Source of the DNA: Citricoccus sp. CH26A
Lineage (GTDB): Bacteria > Actinomycetota > Actinomycetes > Actinomycetales > Micrococcaceae
Assembly: GCF_000224415.1 (NCBI RefSeq)
Contig: NZ_AFXQ01000003.1
Coordinates: forward strand, 62,001-126,000
Direction: 5' to 3'
Length of the DNA stretch: 64,000 bases
The notes under the pieces are model-generated. The model made no database searches. It was not told the DNA's origin and worked only from the letters and a program-made list of their open reading frames with translations. Position 1 is the first letter of the stretch; every line of letters starts with the position of its first letter. A program made the translations under genes and the position numbers. Below are positions 38,065-46,845 of the stretch, piece after piece.

Positions 38065-38534
38065 CCGGCGCACAGTCGGCGGTGGAGACCCGCCTCGCCG
38101 AGCTCGGTCTGACCCTGCCGCCGGTGACCGCTCCCGTGGCCGCCTACGTGCCCGCGATCCTCGACGGGGACCGGGTGCACACCTCCGGTCAGCTGCCCTT
38201 CGAGGGCGGACAGCTGGGCGCCACCGGCAAGGTCGGCGCGGAGGTCGACCCGGCGCGGGCCGCCGAGCTGGCCGCCGTCTGCGCGGTCAACGCGCTGGCC
38301 GCCGTGAAGTCCGTGATCGGTGACCTGGACCGCGTGGAGCAGGTCGTGAAGGTGGTCGGGTTCGTCGCCTCCGACCCCTCGTTCACCGGTCAGCCGCAGG
38401 TCATCAACGGTGCCTCCGAACTGCTGGGCCAGGTCTTCGGCGACGCCGGCGCCCACGCCCGCTCCGCCGTCGGGGTGGCCGTGCTGCCGCTCGACGCGCC
38501 GGTCGAGGTCGAGATCTCCGTCCGCATCCGCTGA
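38061..38534 (+). CDS. RidA family protein
   Basis: A 157-residue member of the Rid (YjgF/YER057c/UK114) superfamily, whose archetype hydrolyses reactive enamine/imine intermediates released by PLP enzymes. It resembles the long actinobacterial group: HTSGQLPFEGG, GKVGAEVDPARAAELAAVCAVNALAAVKSVIGDLD, VVKVVGFVAS, and PLDAPVEVE at the C-terminus. The critical Arg of archetypal RidA is not clearly present, so deaminase activity is uncertain. The GTG start overlaps the DUF4177 stop. Confidence 0.88.
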   Translation: MTGAQSAVETRLAELGLTLPPVTAPVAAYVPAILDGDRVHTSGQLPFEGGQLGATGKVGAEVDPARAAELAAVCAVNALAAVKSVIGDLDRVEQVVKVVGFVASDPSFTGQPQVINGASELLGQVFGDAGAHARSAVGVAVLPLDAPVEVEISVRIR

Positions 38535-38553
38535 ACCGCATCGGAGCGCGCAG

Positions 38554-39513
38554 ATGACCGAACCGTATGCCCCGCGCACCGGCATGGCGGTGGGGCACGG
38601 TCCGGTCCACCGCCCGGTCCGGCCGCCGCGCGGCCGCAGGTTCGAGCTGCCCGAGGACCAGCAGGCCGCGGCCCGCAGCTGGCTGGTCCACGGGGAACGG
38701 CGGCCGCGCGCGGCCCGGCGGGCCTCCTCGGTGGCGATCGTCCGGGACGGGCTCAACGGCGTCGAGACCCTGCTGCGCTATCGGGCCGGGGCCACGCCGC
38801 TGGGTGCCGTGGCGTTCCCCGGCGGCTCGCTGGAGCCGTCCGACGAGGACGAGTGCGACTGGTACGGCCCGACGCCGGCCCAGTGGGCCCGGGTGCTGGG
38901 GCTGGAGGACCACCGGCTCGCCCGCCGGCACGTGGCCGGCGCGATCCGTGAGCTCTTCGAGGAGACCGGCATCCTGCTGGCCGGCACGGACCCGCACTCG
39001 GTGGTGGAGAACCCCGGGGGAGGGGAGTGGATGGAGGCCCGCCGGGCGCTCGACGAGCAGCAGACCACCCTCCCGGCGCTGCTGAACCGGCGTGGGCACG
39101 GGCTGCGGACGGACCTGCTGCGGGCAGTGGGGCGCTGGCACAGCCCGCACTTCGCGCACCGCCGCTTCGACACCCAGTACTTCGCCGTGGCCGTGCCGCA
39201 CGGCCAGGACGCCACCCTGCTGGCGGACAAGGGACTGTGGGCCGAATGGATGCCGGCCGGCCTGGTGCTCGCCGGCCGGCAGGACACGCGGCTGGGGGAC
39301 GGGATCGGCCGGCCGGAGACCCTCGGCCGCCGGCTCGGGGCACTGACCGTCCCCGCCGTGGAACTGCTGCTGGAGCGGATGGCCACCGCGGGATCGACCG
39401 TGGAGTTCCTGATGGGCCTGACCATCCGCGGCAGTGTCCCCGAGTACACCCCGGAACTGCTGGACTCCCTTGAACTGGAGGTCACCCTGCCGGGCGGGCG
39501 GTGGGGACGCTAG
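38554..39513 (+). CDS. NUDIX hydrolase, long actinobacterial type
   Basis: A 319-residue NUDIX-fold protein with a modified Nudix box near residues 85-150. The usual box GX5EX7REUXEEXGU is interrupted: GAVAFPGGSLEPSDEDE is followed after ~35 residues by AGAIRELFEETGILLAG. The catalytic RELFEETG core is intact. The substrate is unknown. The start at 38554 has a GGAG site. It probably belongs to the DUF4177-RidA operon and converges with the Crp gene, 4 nt apart. The MBL-fold gene usually found next to it in relatives is missing. Confidence 0.85.
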   Translation: MTEPYAPRTGMAVGHGPVHRPVRPPRGRRFELPEDQQAAARSWLVHGERRPRAARRASSVAIVRDGLNGVETLLRYRAGATPLGAVAFPGGSLEPSDEDECDWYGPTPAQWARVLGLEDHRLARRHVAGAIRELFEETGILLAGTDPHSVVENPGGGEWMEARRALDEQQTTLPALLNRRGHGLRTDLLRAVGRWHSPHFAHRRFDTQYFAVAVPHGQDATLLADKGLWAEWMPAGLVLAGRQDTRLGDGIGRPETLGRRLGALTVPAVELLLERMATAGSTVEFLMGLTIRGSVPEYTPELLDSLELEVTLPGGRWGR

Positions 39514-39517
39514 GCCC

Positions 39518-40195
39518 TCAGCGGGAGCGCTGGCGCAGGCGCTGCAGGTCCAGGACGACGACGGCGCGGTTCTCCAGGCGGATCCAGCCGCGCTGCACGA
39601 ACTCGGCCAGGGCCTTGTTCACGGTCTCGCGGGAGGCGCCGACCAGCTGGGCCAGTTCCTCCTGGGTGAGGTCGTGGGCCACCAGCAGGCCGTCGGCGGC
39701 CGGCCGGCCGAAGCGGTCGGCCAGGTCCAGGAGGGCCTTGGCCACGCGGCCCGGCACGTCCGAGAAGACCAGGTCCGCCAGGGACTCGTTGGTCTTGGAC
39801 AGCCGCTGGGCCAGGGCCCGCAGCAGCTGCATCGAGACCTCGGGGGTGGACTGGATGACCTTGCGCAGGTTGTCGTGGCGCAGCCCGGCCAGCCGGGTGG
39901 CGGAGACCGCGGTGGCCGAGGCGGTGCGCGGCGCCGGGTTGAACAGCGCCATCTCGCCGAAGATCTCACCCGGACCGAGGACGGCCAGCAGGTTCTCGCG
40001 GCCGTCCGGGGCCGTGCGGCCGAGCTTGATCTTGCCGGACATGATGACGTAGAGCTGGTCGCCCTGGTCACCCTCGTGGAAGGCGGAGGCGCCCCGGGAG
40101 AGCTCGACCTCCGTCAGCTCCGAGGTCAGGGCCGAGAAGACCTCGTCATCCAGGTTGGTGAACAGCGGGGCCTTGCGCAGTACCTCGAGATCCAT
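39518..40195 (-). CDS. crp: Crp-type global regulator (GlxR/Crp-like)
   Basis: A 225-residue cAMP-receptor-like regulator close to mycobacterial Crp and corynebacterial GlxR. The start MDLEVLRKAPLFTNLDDE is characteristic. The cNMP pocket has VLGPGEIFGEMALFNPAPRTASATA, with the Glu and Arg expected to contact cAMP. The HTH recognition segment is TQEELAQLVGASRETVNKAL. It has an AGGA ribosome site. It probably acts on catabolic genes; the acs upstream region 5 kb away carries a near-consensus site. Confidence 0.92.
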   Translation of the reverse strand: MDLEVLRKAPLFTNLDDEVFSALTSELTEVELSRGASAFHEGDQGDQLYVIMSGKIKLGRTAPDGRENLLAVLGPGEIFGEMALFNPAPRTASATAVSATRLAGLRHDNLRKVIQSTPEVSMQLLRALAQRLSKTNESLADLVFSDVPGRVAKALLDLADRFGRPAADGLLVAHDLTQEELAQLVGASRETVNKALAEFVQRGWIRLENRAVVVLDLQRLRQRSR

Positions 40196-40299
40196 GTGTC
40201 CTTCGTCCTCACTGTTGACAGGCGTGTACGGGCATGCCGCCGGAAACGACATGCAATGACTCACGGACCATTCTGCCCCATGCCCGGCCATCGTGACGG

Positions 40300-40305
40300 T
40301 AAAAT
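40300..40305 (+). promoter_or_regulatory. Candidate -10 hexamer TAAAAT for the MarP-like gene
   Basis: TAAAAT is the most AT-rich hexamer of the 160-bp divergent gap between crp and marP. It would start a leader of about 45 nt with a GGAGGGG ribosome site before GTG 40356. Confidence 0.45.
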
Positions 40306-40355
40306 GGGTTCTCACGCGTGCGCCGGTGGCGGGACGCAGGATGGAGGGGTGCTTG

Positions 40356-41546
40356 GTGCTCGGACTGACCTGGCTGGACTGGGTGCTGCTCGTCGTCCTG
40401 CTGGTCTTCCTCCTGGCGGGGTACCGCCGGGGTTTCTGGGTGACGCTCGGCACCATCGTCGGGCTGGTCGCCGGTGCGGCCGCCGCGTTCTTCTCCATCC
40501 CGCTGGTCTCGGACTGGGTGCCGGATCCGTCGTGGCGCCTGATCGCGATCATCGTCGCCGCCCTCGTGCTGGTGCTCATCGGACAGGCCGTCGGCGCCGG
40601 GATCGGCCGCGCCATCCGGTTGCGCGTGGCCCTGCCGGCCCTGCGCACCGCCGACCGCCTGGCCGGGGCCGTGGTCAACACCGCCGTGGCGGCGGGCCTC
40701 ATCGCCTTCGTCGCCTTCTCCGCGTCCTCCATGGGGCTGCCGCCGGTGACCAGCGCCATCTCGCAGTCCCGCGTCATCACGGTCATCAACGCCGGGGTCC
40801 CGGAATCGGCCAAGACGATCATCGCCCAGGTGCGGGCCACCGTCGCCGGCTCGGATGTGGTCCCCGAGCTGGAGGAGCCGATCGTCCGTGCCACGCCGAC
40901 CGCCGACCCCACGGCCCCGGAACCGGACAACGCGATCGACCTGGCCCGGGCCTCGGTGGTGCGGATCAGCGGCACCGCGTTCGTGTGCGGGCAGAACCAG
41001 ACAGGTTCCGGCTTCGCCGTCACGGGCGACCGCGTGGTGACCAACGCCCACGTGGTCTCGGGCCTGACGGAACCGGCCGTGGAGGACGCCGAGGGCACCG
41101 TCTACGCCGGCCGGGTCGTGCACTTCGACGCCGCGCGGGACCTGGCCGTGGTCGCGGTGGACGACGCCGACCTGCCCACGCTGGACACCGGGGCCCAGAT
41201 GACCGACGGTGACAGCGGCTACATCATGGGGTACCCCGCCGGGGGACCGTTCTGGATGGGCCCGGCCGAGGTCCAGGCGCGCGGGGAGGTCACCGTGAAC
41301 AACATCTACGGAGGGGACCCCGGACCGCTGGACATCTACCAGCTCAACGCCGACGTCCAGCTGGGCAGCTCCGGTGGCCCGCTGCTGGACGATGCCGGTG
41401 ACGTGGCCGGCGTCGTCTTCGCCCGGGCCGCGGGGGACGTCAAGGTCGGCTACGCCATCACCGGCGAGGAGGCCGAGGCGGTGCTCACCGGTGCCGGGCA
41501 GATGGAGGAGACCGTCTCCACCGGCCAGTGCATCCAGGGCGGCTGA
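40356..41546 (+). CDS. marP: MarP-like membrane serine protease (CvpA + trypsin-like)
   Basis: A 396-residue protein matching the mycobacterial acid-resistance protease MarP in length and layout. Four CvpA-like transmembrane helices (about residues 1-125) precede a linker and a periplasmic chymotrypsin-fold protease. The catalytic triad is H232 (NAHVVSG), D262 (AARDLAVV) and S339 (GSSGGPL). Two cysteines (FVCG and GQCIQGG) may form the redox-switch disulfide known in MarP. The GTG at 40356 follows GGAGGGG; an in-frame ATG at 40341 is possible. Role in envelope or acid stress is by homology. Confidence 0.9.
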   Translation: MLGLTWLDWVLLVVLLVFLLAGYRRGFWVTLGTIVGLVAGAAAAFFSIPLVSDWVPDPSWRLIAIIVAALVLVLIGQAVGAGIGRAIRLRVALPALRTADRLAGAVVNTAVAAGLIAFVAFSASSMGLPPVTSAISQSRVITVINAGVPESAKTIIAQVRATVAGSDVVPELEEPIVRATPTADPTAPEPDNAIDLARASVVRISGTAFVCGQNQTGSGFAVTGDRVVTNAHVVSGLTEPAVEDAEGTVYAGRVVHFDAARDLAVVAVDDADLPTLDTGAQMTDGDSGYIMGYPAGGPFWMGPAEVQARGEVTVNNIYGGDPGPLDIYQLNADVQLGSSGGPLLDDAGDVAGVVFARAAGDVKVGYAITGEEAEAVLTGAGQMEETVSTGQCIQGG

Positions 41547-41607
41547 GCACCCGGACCTGACGTGCGGGTCTGGGGGCGGGAAGTGTACGCGCGCATCAGG
41601 ACTGCAT

Positions 41608-41613
41608 TAGTGT
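41608..41613 (+). promoter_or_regulatory. Candidate -10 hexamer TAGTGT for the metPS-like operon
   Basis: TAGTGT in the sequence GCATTAGTGTGG is the best -10 match in the 171-bp gap. The leader would be about 98 nt and contains a hairpin at 41652-41676. Confidence 0.35.
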
Positions 41614-41651
41614 GGTCGCCACCACTTTCCGCACCGCAGCGCAGGACCGCA

Positions 41652-41676
41652 CCGCCCCTCCATCCTCAAGGGGCGG
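41652..41676 (+). other. Leader hairpin upstream of the NSS transporter
   Basis: CCGCCCCT and AGGGGCGG form a perfect 8-bp stem with a 9-nt loop, ending 41 nt before the GTG start at 41718. It has no U tract. It could be an attenuator or a leader-stabilising structure; there is no riboswitch consensus that I recognise. Confidence 0.4.
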
Positions 41677-41717
41677 CCAGTGACCCTGCGCGGCCGAGGT
41701 ACTGACCGGGAGGGACC

Positions 41718-43361
41718 GTGTCGTCCACCACCGCATCACCCCAGAAGGCGAACCGCGAGCAATTCGCGGGCCGCTGGGCGTTCATCTTCGCCGCCATCGG
41801 GTCCGCCGTCGGACTCGGCAACATCTGGCGCTTCCCCTATGTCGCTTACGAGAACGGCGGCGGCGCCTTCATCGTCCCGTACCTGGTCGCCCTGCTGACG
41901 GCCGGCATCCCGCTGCTGTTCTTCGACTACGCGATCGGGCACCGCTTCAAGGGCTCACCCCCGCTGGCGTTCCGGCGGCTCAGCAAGTGGACGGAGTCGA
42001 TCGGCTGGTGGCAGGTGCTGATCTGCTTCGTCATCGGCGTCTACTACGCGGCCATCATCGCCTACGCGGCGATGTACACCTGGTTCTCCTTCGACGAGCG
42101 CTGGGGTGATGACCCGGAGGCGTTCTTCTTCGGCGAGTACCTGCAGGTGGCGGACGACGTGGCGCCGAACCTGGAGTTCGTCCCCACGGTGTTCTGGCCC
42201 ATGCTCGCGGTCTGGCTCATCCTGCTGGTGATCCTGGGGGTCGGCGTCAAGAAGGGCATCGCGATGGCCTCGCTCATCGGGATCCCGGTGCTGGTGGTCA
42301 TGTTCGTCATCCTGGTGGTCGTGGCCCTGTTCCTGCCGGGCGCCCCCGAGGGACTCAACGCCCTGTTCACCCCGAACTGGGAGGTGCTCACGAATCCCCA
42401 GGTGTGGATCGCGGCCTACGGCCAGATCTTCTTCTCCCTGTCCGTGGGCTTCGGCATCATGATCACCTACGCCTCGTACCTCAAGCGCCGGACCAACCTG
42501 ACGGGCTCGGGCCTGATGGTGGGCTTCTCCAACTCGAGCTTCGAGATCCTCGCCGGCATCGGCGTCTTCGCGGCGCTGGGCTTCATGGCCCAGGCCAACG
42601 GCGTCGAGGTGGCCGAGGTGGTCGCCAACGGCATCGGCCTGGCCTTCATCGCCTTCCCGACCATCATCTCCGAGGCCCCGGCCGGGGCCCTGATCGGGGT
42701 GCTGTTCTTCGGCTCCCTGGTCGTGGCGGGCTTCACCTCCCTGATCTCGATCCTCGAGGTGGTCGTCTCCGCGGTGAAGGACAAGCTGGGCTGGAGCCGC
42801 TGGACCACGGTGATCGTGGTGGTCGGGATCTCCGGCCTGATCTCCCTGCTGCTGTTCAGCACCACCTCCGGCATCAACGTCCTGGACGTCACGGACGCCT
42901 TCGCCAACAACTTCGGCATCGTGGGTGCCGCCCTCGTGGCCGTCGTGGCGGTGTCCTGGCTCCTGCGGCGACTGGACAACATGGTGAACCACCTCAACGC
43001 GGTGTCCTCCTTCCGCGTCGGCCGGGTCTACAAGGTCCTCGTGGCCGTGATCCTGCCCATCGTGCTGGCCTACATGTGGGTCTCCGACGTGGTGCTGAAG
43101 GCCACCGAGGGCTATGGGGACCTGCCGTCCTGGTTCGTGGGCACCTTCGGCTGGGGCATGTCGATCGCGCTGATCGTGGTCGCCGTCCTGCTGTCCCTGT
43201 TGCCGTGGACCCAGAGGTCGGCCCTGCACAGCGAACTGAACGACAACCTCGAGTCCGACGACCTGCCGGAGTACCCGGAACACGAGGGCACCGGCCCCGG
43301 CGTCCAGTGGGACACCGTCGGCCAGCACCATCACACCGAGCACCCGGGAAAGGGGCACTGA
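41718..43361 (+). CDS. metP: NSS-family sodium-dependent amino-acid importer (MetP-like)
   Basis: A 547-residue Na+-coupled transporter of the neurotransmitter:sodium symporter family. About 12 transmembrane helices are visible, with the diagnostic TM1 motif AAIGSAVGLGNIWRFPYVAYENGGGAF. The next gene encodes a 46-residue one-helix protein, as in the MetPS methionine/alanine importer of Corynebacterium, which supports methionine/alanine specificity. The C-terminal tail is acidic and His-rich. The GTG has a GGGAGGG ribosome site. The operon is inserted between marP and acs, which are close neighbours in related genomes. Confidence 0.9.
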   Translation: MSSTTASPQKANREQFAGRWAFIFAAIGSAVGLGNIWRFPYVAYENGGGAFIVPYLVALLTAGIPLLFFDYAIGHRFKGSPPLAFRRLSKWTESIGWWQVLICFVIGVYYAAIIAYAAMYTWFSFDERWGDDPEAFFFGEYLQVADDVAPNLEFVPTVFWPMLAVWLILLVILGVGVKKGIAMASLIGIPVLVVMFVILVVVALFLPGAPEGLNALFTPNWEVLTNPQVWIAAYGQIFFSLSVGFGIMITYASYLKRRTNLTGSGLMVGFSNSSFEILAGIGVFAALGFMAQANGVEVAEVVANGIGLAFIAFPTIISEAPAGALIGVLFFGSLVVAGFTSLISILEVVVSAVKDKLGWSRWTTVIVVVGISGLISLLLFSTTSGINVLDVTDAFANNFGIVGAALVAVVAVSWLLRRLDNMVNHLNAVSSFRVGRVYKVLVAVILPIVLAYMWVSDVVLKATEGYGDLPSWFVGTFGWGMSIALIVVAVLLSLLPWTQRSALHSELNDNLESDDLPEYPEHEGTGPGVQWDTVGQHHHTEHPGKGH

Positions 43362-43362
43362 C

Positions 43363-43503
43363 ATGGACCCGATCGCCATCCTGTTCTTGGTCGTCGCCAT
43401 CGTGGTGGTGTGGGGCGGCATGGTCGCCTCGCTCATCCACCTGCTGAAGAATCCGGACCACCTCTCGGGCGAGGAGGGCATCGCGCCCGGCCCGACGACC
43501 TGA
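43363..43503 (+). CDS. metS: MetS-like small subunit of the NSS transporter (46 aa)
   Basis: A 46-residue single-helix membrane peptide: MDPIAILFLVVAIVVVWGG followed by MVASLIHLLKNPDHLSGEE. It begins 1 nt after the transporter stop. In Corynebacterium the equivalent MetS is essential for MetP activity. Family-like features are the helix followed by a short polar tail with LLKNPD. The coding frame is intact, and a perfect hairpin terminator follows at 43520. It is short enough to be missed by automated gene finders. Confidence 0.85.
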   Translation: MDPIAILFLVVAIVVVWGGMVASLIHLLKNPDHLSGEEGIAPGPTT

Positions 43504-43519
43504 CCGGCCCCGGCAACGA

Positions 43520-43553
43520 CGAAGGCCCCGGACCTCGCGGTCCGGGGCCTTCG
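43520..43553. terminator. Perfect bidirectional hairpin between metS and acs
   Basis: A 15-bp perfect stem (43520-43534 with 43539-43553) and a TCGC tetraloop. AAGG on the left and CCTT on the right give short A/T-bearing ends for both strands. It separates two convergent operons. Confidence 0.85.
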
Positions 43554-43564
43554 TGTCACCGCGG

Positions 43565-45601
43565 TCAGGTGCGCAGCGACTGGGCGATCTGCTGCATGAT
43601 CGTCGGGTCGGACAGGGTCGAGGCATCGCCCGGGTCCCGGCCCTCGGCGACGTCCTTGAGCAGGCGGCGCATGATCTTGCCGGAGCGGGTCTTGGGCAGC
43701 TCGGGCACCACCAGGATGTGCTTGGGCTTGGCGATCGCGCCGATCTCCCGTGCCACGTGGTTGCGCAGCATCTGCTCCGTCTCGGCCTGGTCGACCTGAC
43801 CGGCCTCCTCGGTGACGATCACGAACGCGACGACGGCCTGGCCGGTGGTGGCGTCGGTGGCGCCCACCACGGCGGACTCGGCCACGATCGGATGGGAGAC
43901 CAGGGCGGACTCGATCTCCGAGGTGGACAGCCGGTGGCCGGAGACGTTCATGACGTCGTCCACGCGGCCGGTGACCCAGACGTCCCCGTCCTCGTCCCGG
44001 CGGGCCCCGTCCCCGGCGAAGTACATGTCCTCGAACCGGGACCAGTAGGTGTCCTTGTAGCGCTCGGGGTCACCCCAGATGCCACGGAGCATGGCCGGCC
44101 ACGGATCCCTGATCACGAGGAATCCGGCGGAGTCGTTGGGCAGGGAATTGCCCGCCTCGTCCACCACGTCCACGGTGATGCCGGGGACGGGGACCTGGGC
44201 GGAACCGGGCTTGGCGGCGGTGACACCGGGCAGCGGGGCGATCATGTGCGCGCCGGTCTCCGTCTGCCACCAGGTGTCCACGATCGGGGCAGGGTCCTGC
44301 TTGCGCGGACCCGGGGTGACGGAGCCGTCGTCGTTCTTCGTCCCGGCACCGGCGTTGGCGCCGATGACGTCCCGGTACCACAGCCACGCCTCGGGGTTGA
44401 TGGGCTCGCCCACCGAGCCCAGGACGCGCACGGAGGACAGGTCGAAGGAGTCCGGGATGGACCGGCCCCACTTCATCATGGTGCGGATCGCCGTGGGCGC
44501 GGTGTAGACGATGGTGATCCCGTACTTCTGCACCAGCTCCCACCAGCGGCCGTTGTGCGGGAAGTCCGGGGTGCCCTCATAGAGCACCTGCGTGGCACCG
44601 TTCACCAGGGGGGCGTAGGCGACGTAGGAGTGCCCGGTGACCCAGCCGACGTCGGCGGTGCACCAGTACACGTCCGTCTCGGGGTGCAGGTCGAAGGTGT
44701 CGCGGTGGGTCACGGCGCCCTGGACCAGGTATCCGCCGGTGGTGTGCAGGATGCCCTTGGGCTTGCCGGTGGTGCCGGAGGTGTAGAGGATGAACAGGGG
44801 GTGCTCGGAGTCGTGCCAGACCAGTTCGTGCTCGTCGGAGGCGGCCCCGAGCGCGTCGTGCCACCACAGGTCCCGGCCGTCGGTCCACTCCACGTCCTGC
44901 TCGTTGCGGCGGACCACCAGGACGTTGGACACGGCGTGGCCGGGTTCGGACAGGGCCGCGTCCACGGCGGGCTTGAGCATCGAGGGCTTGCCGCGGCGCC
45001 AGGAGCCGTCGGCGGTCACCACGAGCTTGGCCTCGGCGTCGTCGATGCGCGAGCGCAGGGCGTCGGCGGAGAAGCCGCCGAACACTACGGAGTGCACCGC
45101 GCCGATGCGCGCGCAGGCGAGCATGGTGATGACGGCCTCGGGGATCATGGGCAGGTAGACGGCCACGCGGTCACCCTTGGTCACGCCGAGGGACTCGAAG
45201 GCGTTGGCGGCGCGACGCACCTCGGCGGCCAGCTCGGCGTAGGTCCAGGTCCGGGTGTCCCCGGGCTCACCCTCGAAGTGGATGGCCACGCGGTCACCGT
45301 GGCCGGCCTCCACGTGGCGGTCCAGGGCGTTGTACGCGGCGTTGGTGGTGCCGCCCACGAACCACTTCGCGAACGGGGCGTCCGACCAGTCCAGGACCTC
45401 GGTGAAGTCCTGCTCCCAGTGCAGCACCTCACGGGCCTGGTCGGCCCAGTAGCCCAACCGGTCGGCCGCGGCCTGCTCATAGCGGTCGGCGGTGGCCACC
45501 GCCTGCGCGGCGAACTGCTCGGAGGGCGGGAAGGTGCGCCTCTCCTCCAGGAGGGGGTCCATGGAGCCGGAGGCGGATTCGCCGGAAGTGGACGTCGACA
45601 T
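43565..45601 (-). CDS. acs: Acetyl-CoA synthetase
   Basis: A 678-residue AMP-forming acetate-CoA ligase. It has the ANL motifs: P-loop [25 protein letters not shown] ([10 protein letters not shown] here), the acyl-AMP motif [27 protein letters not shown], and the conserved lysine of [13 protein letters not shown]. That lysine is acetylated to silence Acs in other bacteria and restored by sirtuin; the sirtuin at 20449 is a candidate partner. Length is slightly above the usual 650. The ATG at 45601 has GAAGGAG. The upstream gap carries a Crp-like site. Confidence 0.96.
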   Translation of the reverse strand: MSTSTSGESASGSMDPLLEERRTFPPSEQFAAQAVATADRYEQAAADRLGYWADQAREVLHWEQDFTEVLDWSDAPFAKWFVGGTTNAAYNALDRHVEAGHGDRVAIHFEGEPGDTRTWTYAELAAEVRRAANAFESLGVTKGDRVAVYLPMIPEAVITMLACARIGAVHSVVFGGFSADALRSRIDDAEAKLVVTADGSWRRGKPSMLKPAVDAALSEPGHAVSNVLVVRRNEQDVEWTDGRDLWWHDALGAASDEHELVWHDSEHPLFILYTSGTTGKPKGILHTTGGYLVQGAVTHRDTFDLHPETDVYWCTADVGWVTGHSYVAYAPLVNGATQVLYEGTPDFPHNGRWWELVQKYGITIVYTAPTAIRTMMKWGRSIPDSFDLSSVRVLGSVGEPINPEAWLWYRDVIGANAGAGTKNDDGSVTPGPRKQDPAPIVDTWWQTETGAHMIAPLPGVTAAKPGSAQVPVPGITVDVVDEAGNSLPNDSAGFLVIRDPWPAMLRGIWGDPERYKDTYWSRFEDMYFAGDGARRDEDGDVWVTGRVDDVMNVSGHRLSTSEIESALVSHPIVAESAVVGATDATTGQAVVAFVIVTEEAGQVDQAETEQMLRNHVAREIGAIAKPKHILVVPELPKTRSGKIMRRLLKDVAEGRDPGDASTLSDPTIMQQIAQSLRT

Positions 45602-45654
45602 GCGTACTCCTTCGGTGCGGAAGATCTCGTGCCGGGCCACGCCTGAGTCGTTGG

Positions 45655-45670
45655 TGTAACGCCCATCACA
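45655..45670. promoter_or_regulatory. Candidate Crp/GlxR-binding site upstream of acs
   Basis: TGTAA-N6-TCACA differs by one base from the Crp/GlxR consensus TGTGA-N6-TCACA. It lies 53 bp before the acs start. A TAGGCT -10-like hexamer on the minus strand sits at 45685-45690, which would place the site just downstream of that transcription start. Crp control of acs is known in several actinobacteria; which promoter is used here is unknown. Confidence 0.5.
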
Positions 45671-45798
45671 GGGCCCGCAGGGACAGCCTAACGTCCGAGG
45701 CCATCGCGTGCAGAGCATTGCGCGCGAAGACTGATTGAATGGTTCCCGAGAAGAACACGGGCCTGAGGGGGCCCGAAGGGGACACCAGGAGGACGCAC

Positions 45799-46845
45799 AT
45801 GAGCATCGCATCGCACCGTGGCCGGAAGGCGCCTGCGCGCACCGGCGGAGGATTGCGGCTGGACCGCTGGGACCTGGGCTTCTTCCTCGCCGTCCTGGTG
45901 ATCCTCGTGGGGTCCGTCGTGCCGCTGGGCACCCTGCGGCAGAACCTGTGGAACACCCCCGGCGTGTTCTTCCTGGGCGTCGGCGTCGTGGTGCCCCTCG
46001 TGGCCGCCGGACTGGTGCTGTCCCGGGGCGTCAGCGGCCTGGACGGGCCCCGCGTGGGATCCCTGTCCACCGAGCAGTTCTGCCACGTGGCCTCCTGGCT
46101 CGCACTGGCCTTCTTCTTCAGCAGCGTCGTCACCACGCTGCACCCGGTCTTCCTGATCGGGCTGCTCGGCGCGCTCGGCATGGTGCTCACCTCGCCGCTC
46201 CGCGGCCTGATGACCCGCGTGCTCGCCTCGTCCGCGGCGCGCCGTCCCCGGCCGGCCGCCGTCGCGGCCCCCGAGACCCCGCAGAGCCGTGAGACCCCGG
46301 AGGGCGGTGAGACCCGGGAGCGCCGTGAGGCCCCCGAGGCGCCTGAGGCCGCCGAGGGCACGACGCCGGCCCCGCAGCCGGGTGCGACGGCCGCCGGGCC
46401 GTGGCCCACCCCCGCCGCGGTCGCCCACGCGCAGGAGACCCCCCAGCCCGGGGCGGGGCCGGAACAGCCCTCCGGGGCCGAGATCGACGAGGACCTGGGC
46501 GCGACCCGACTGCGCCCGCGGACCACGGAGGAGGCCGAGGCCTCCGCGACCGCCGCCTTCGGTGCTCCCGGCACCGAGGTGCCGGCGCCCGTCGAGGAGA
46601 CGGAGGAAGCCCTCGGGGAGCCGGCCGCGCCCCGCGGGACCGAGCCGGCGGGCTACGAGGCGTTCTGGTTCGCCGTCGGGACCCCGCGGTGGACCGTGAA
46701 CCCCGAGGACGGCAGCCCCGCGTTCGGCCTGGAGCCCGGCGGCTGGATCCTCGCGCTCGAGGACCGCGGCCACGAGTTCCTGGTGCAGAACACCGACGGG
46801 CGGACCGGGGTGCTGAGGGACCTGTCCGACATCGAGCGGGCGTGA
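45799..46845 (+). CDS. Membrane protein with long Glu/Pro/Ala linker and C-terminal domain
   Basis: A 348-residue protein not assigned to a named family. It has about four transmembrane helices (between residues ~20 and ~135). A disordered linker (about 145-275) follows, rich in Glu, Pro, Ala and Thr with degenerate [16 protein letters not shown] repeats. A compact C-terminal domain of ~60 residues contains [20 protein letters not shown] and [20 protein letters not shown], which looks SH3-like. The start has a strong AGGAGG site. It overlaps nth (GTGA). It may sense or bind something at the membrane, but nothing specific can be said. Confidence 0.65.
   Translation: MSIASHRGRKAPARTGGGLRLDRWDLGFFLAVLVILVGSVVPLGTLRQNLWNTPGVFFLGVGVVVPLVAAGLVLSRGVSGLDGPRVGSLSTEQFCHVASWLALAFFFSSVVTTLHPVFLIGLLGALGMVLTSPLRGLMTRVLASSAARRPRPAAVAAPETPQSRETPEGGETRERREAPEAPEAAEGTTPAPQPGATAAGPWPTPAAVAHAQETPQPGAGPEQPSGAEIDEDLGATRLRPRTTEEAEASATAAFGAPGTEVPAPVEETEEALGEPAAPRGTEPAGYEAFWFAVGTPRWTVNPEDGSPAFGLEPGGWILALEDRGHEFLVQNTDGRTGVLRDLSDIERA

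Noticed and set aside
41718-43503. Horizontal acquisition of the metPS operon
   Set aside because: Codon use and GC content look like those of the neighbours. The insertion is seen only as a synteny break, and I cannot show transfer.
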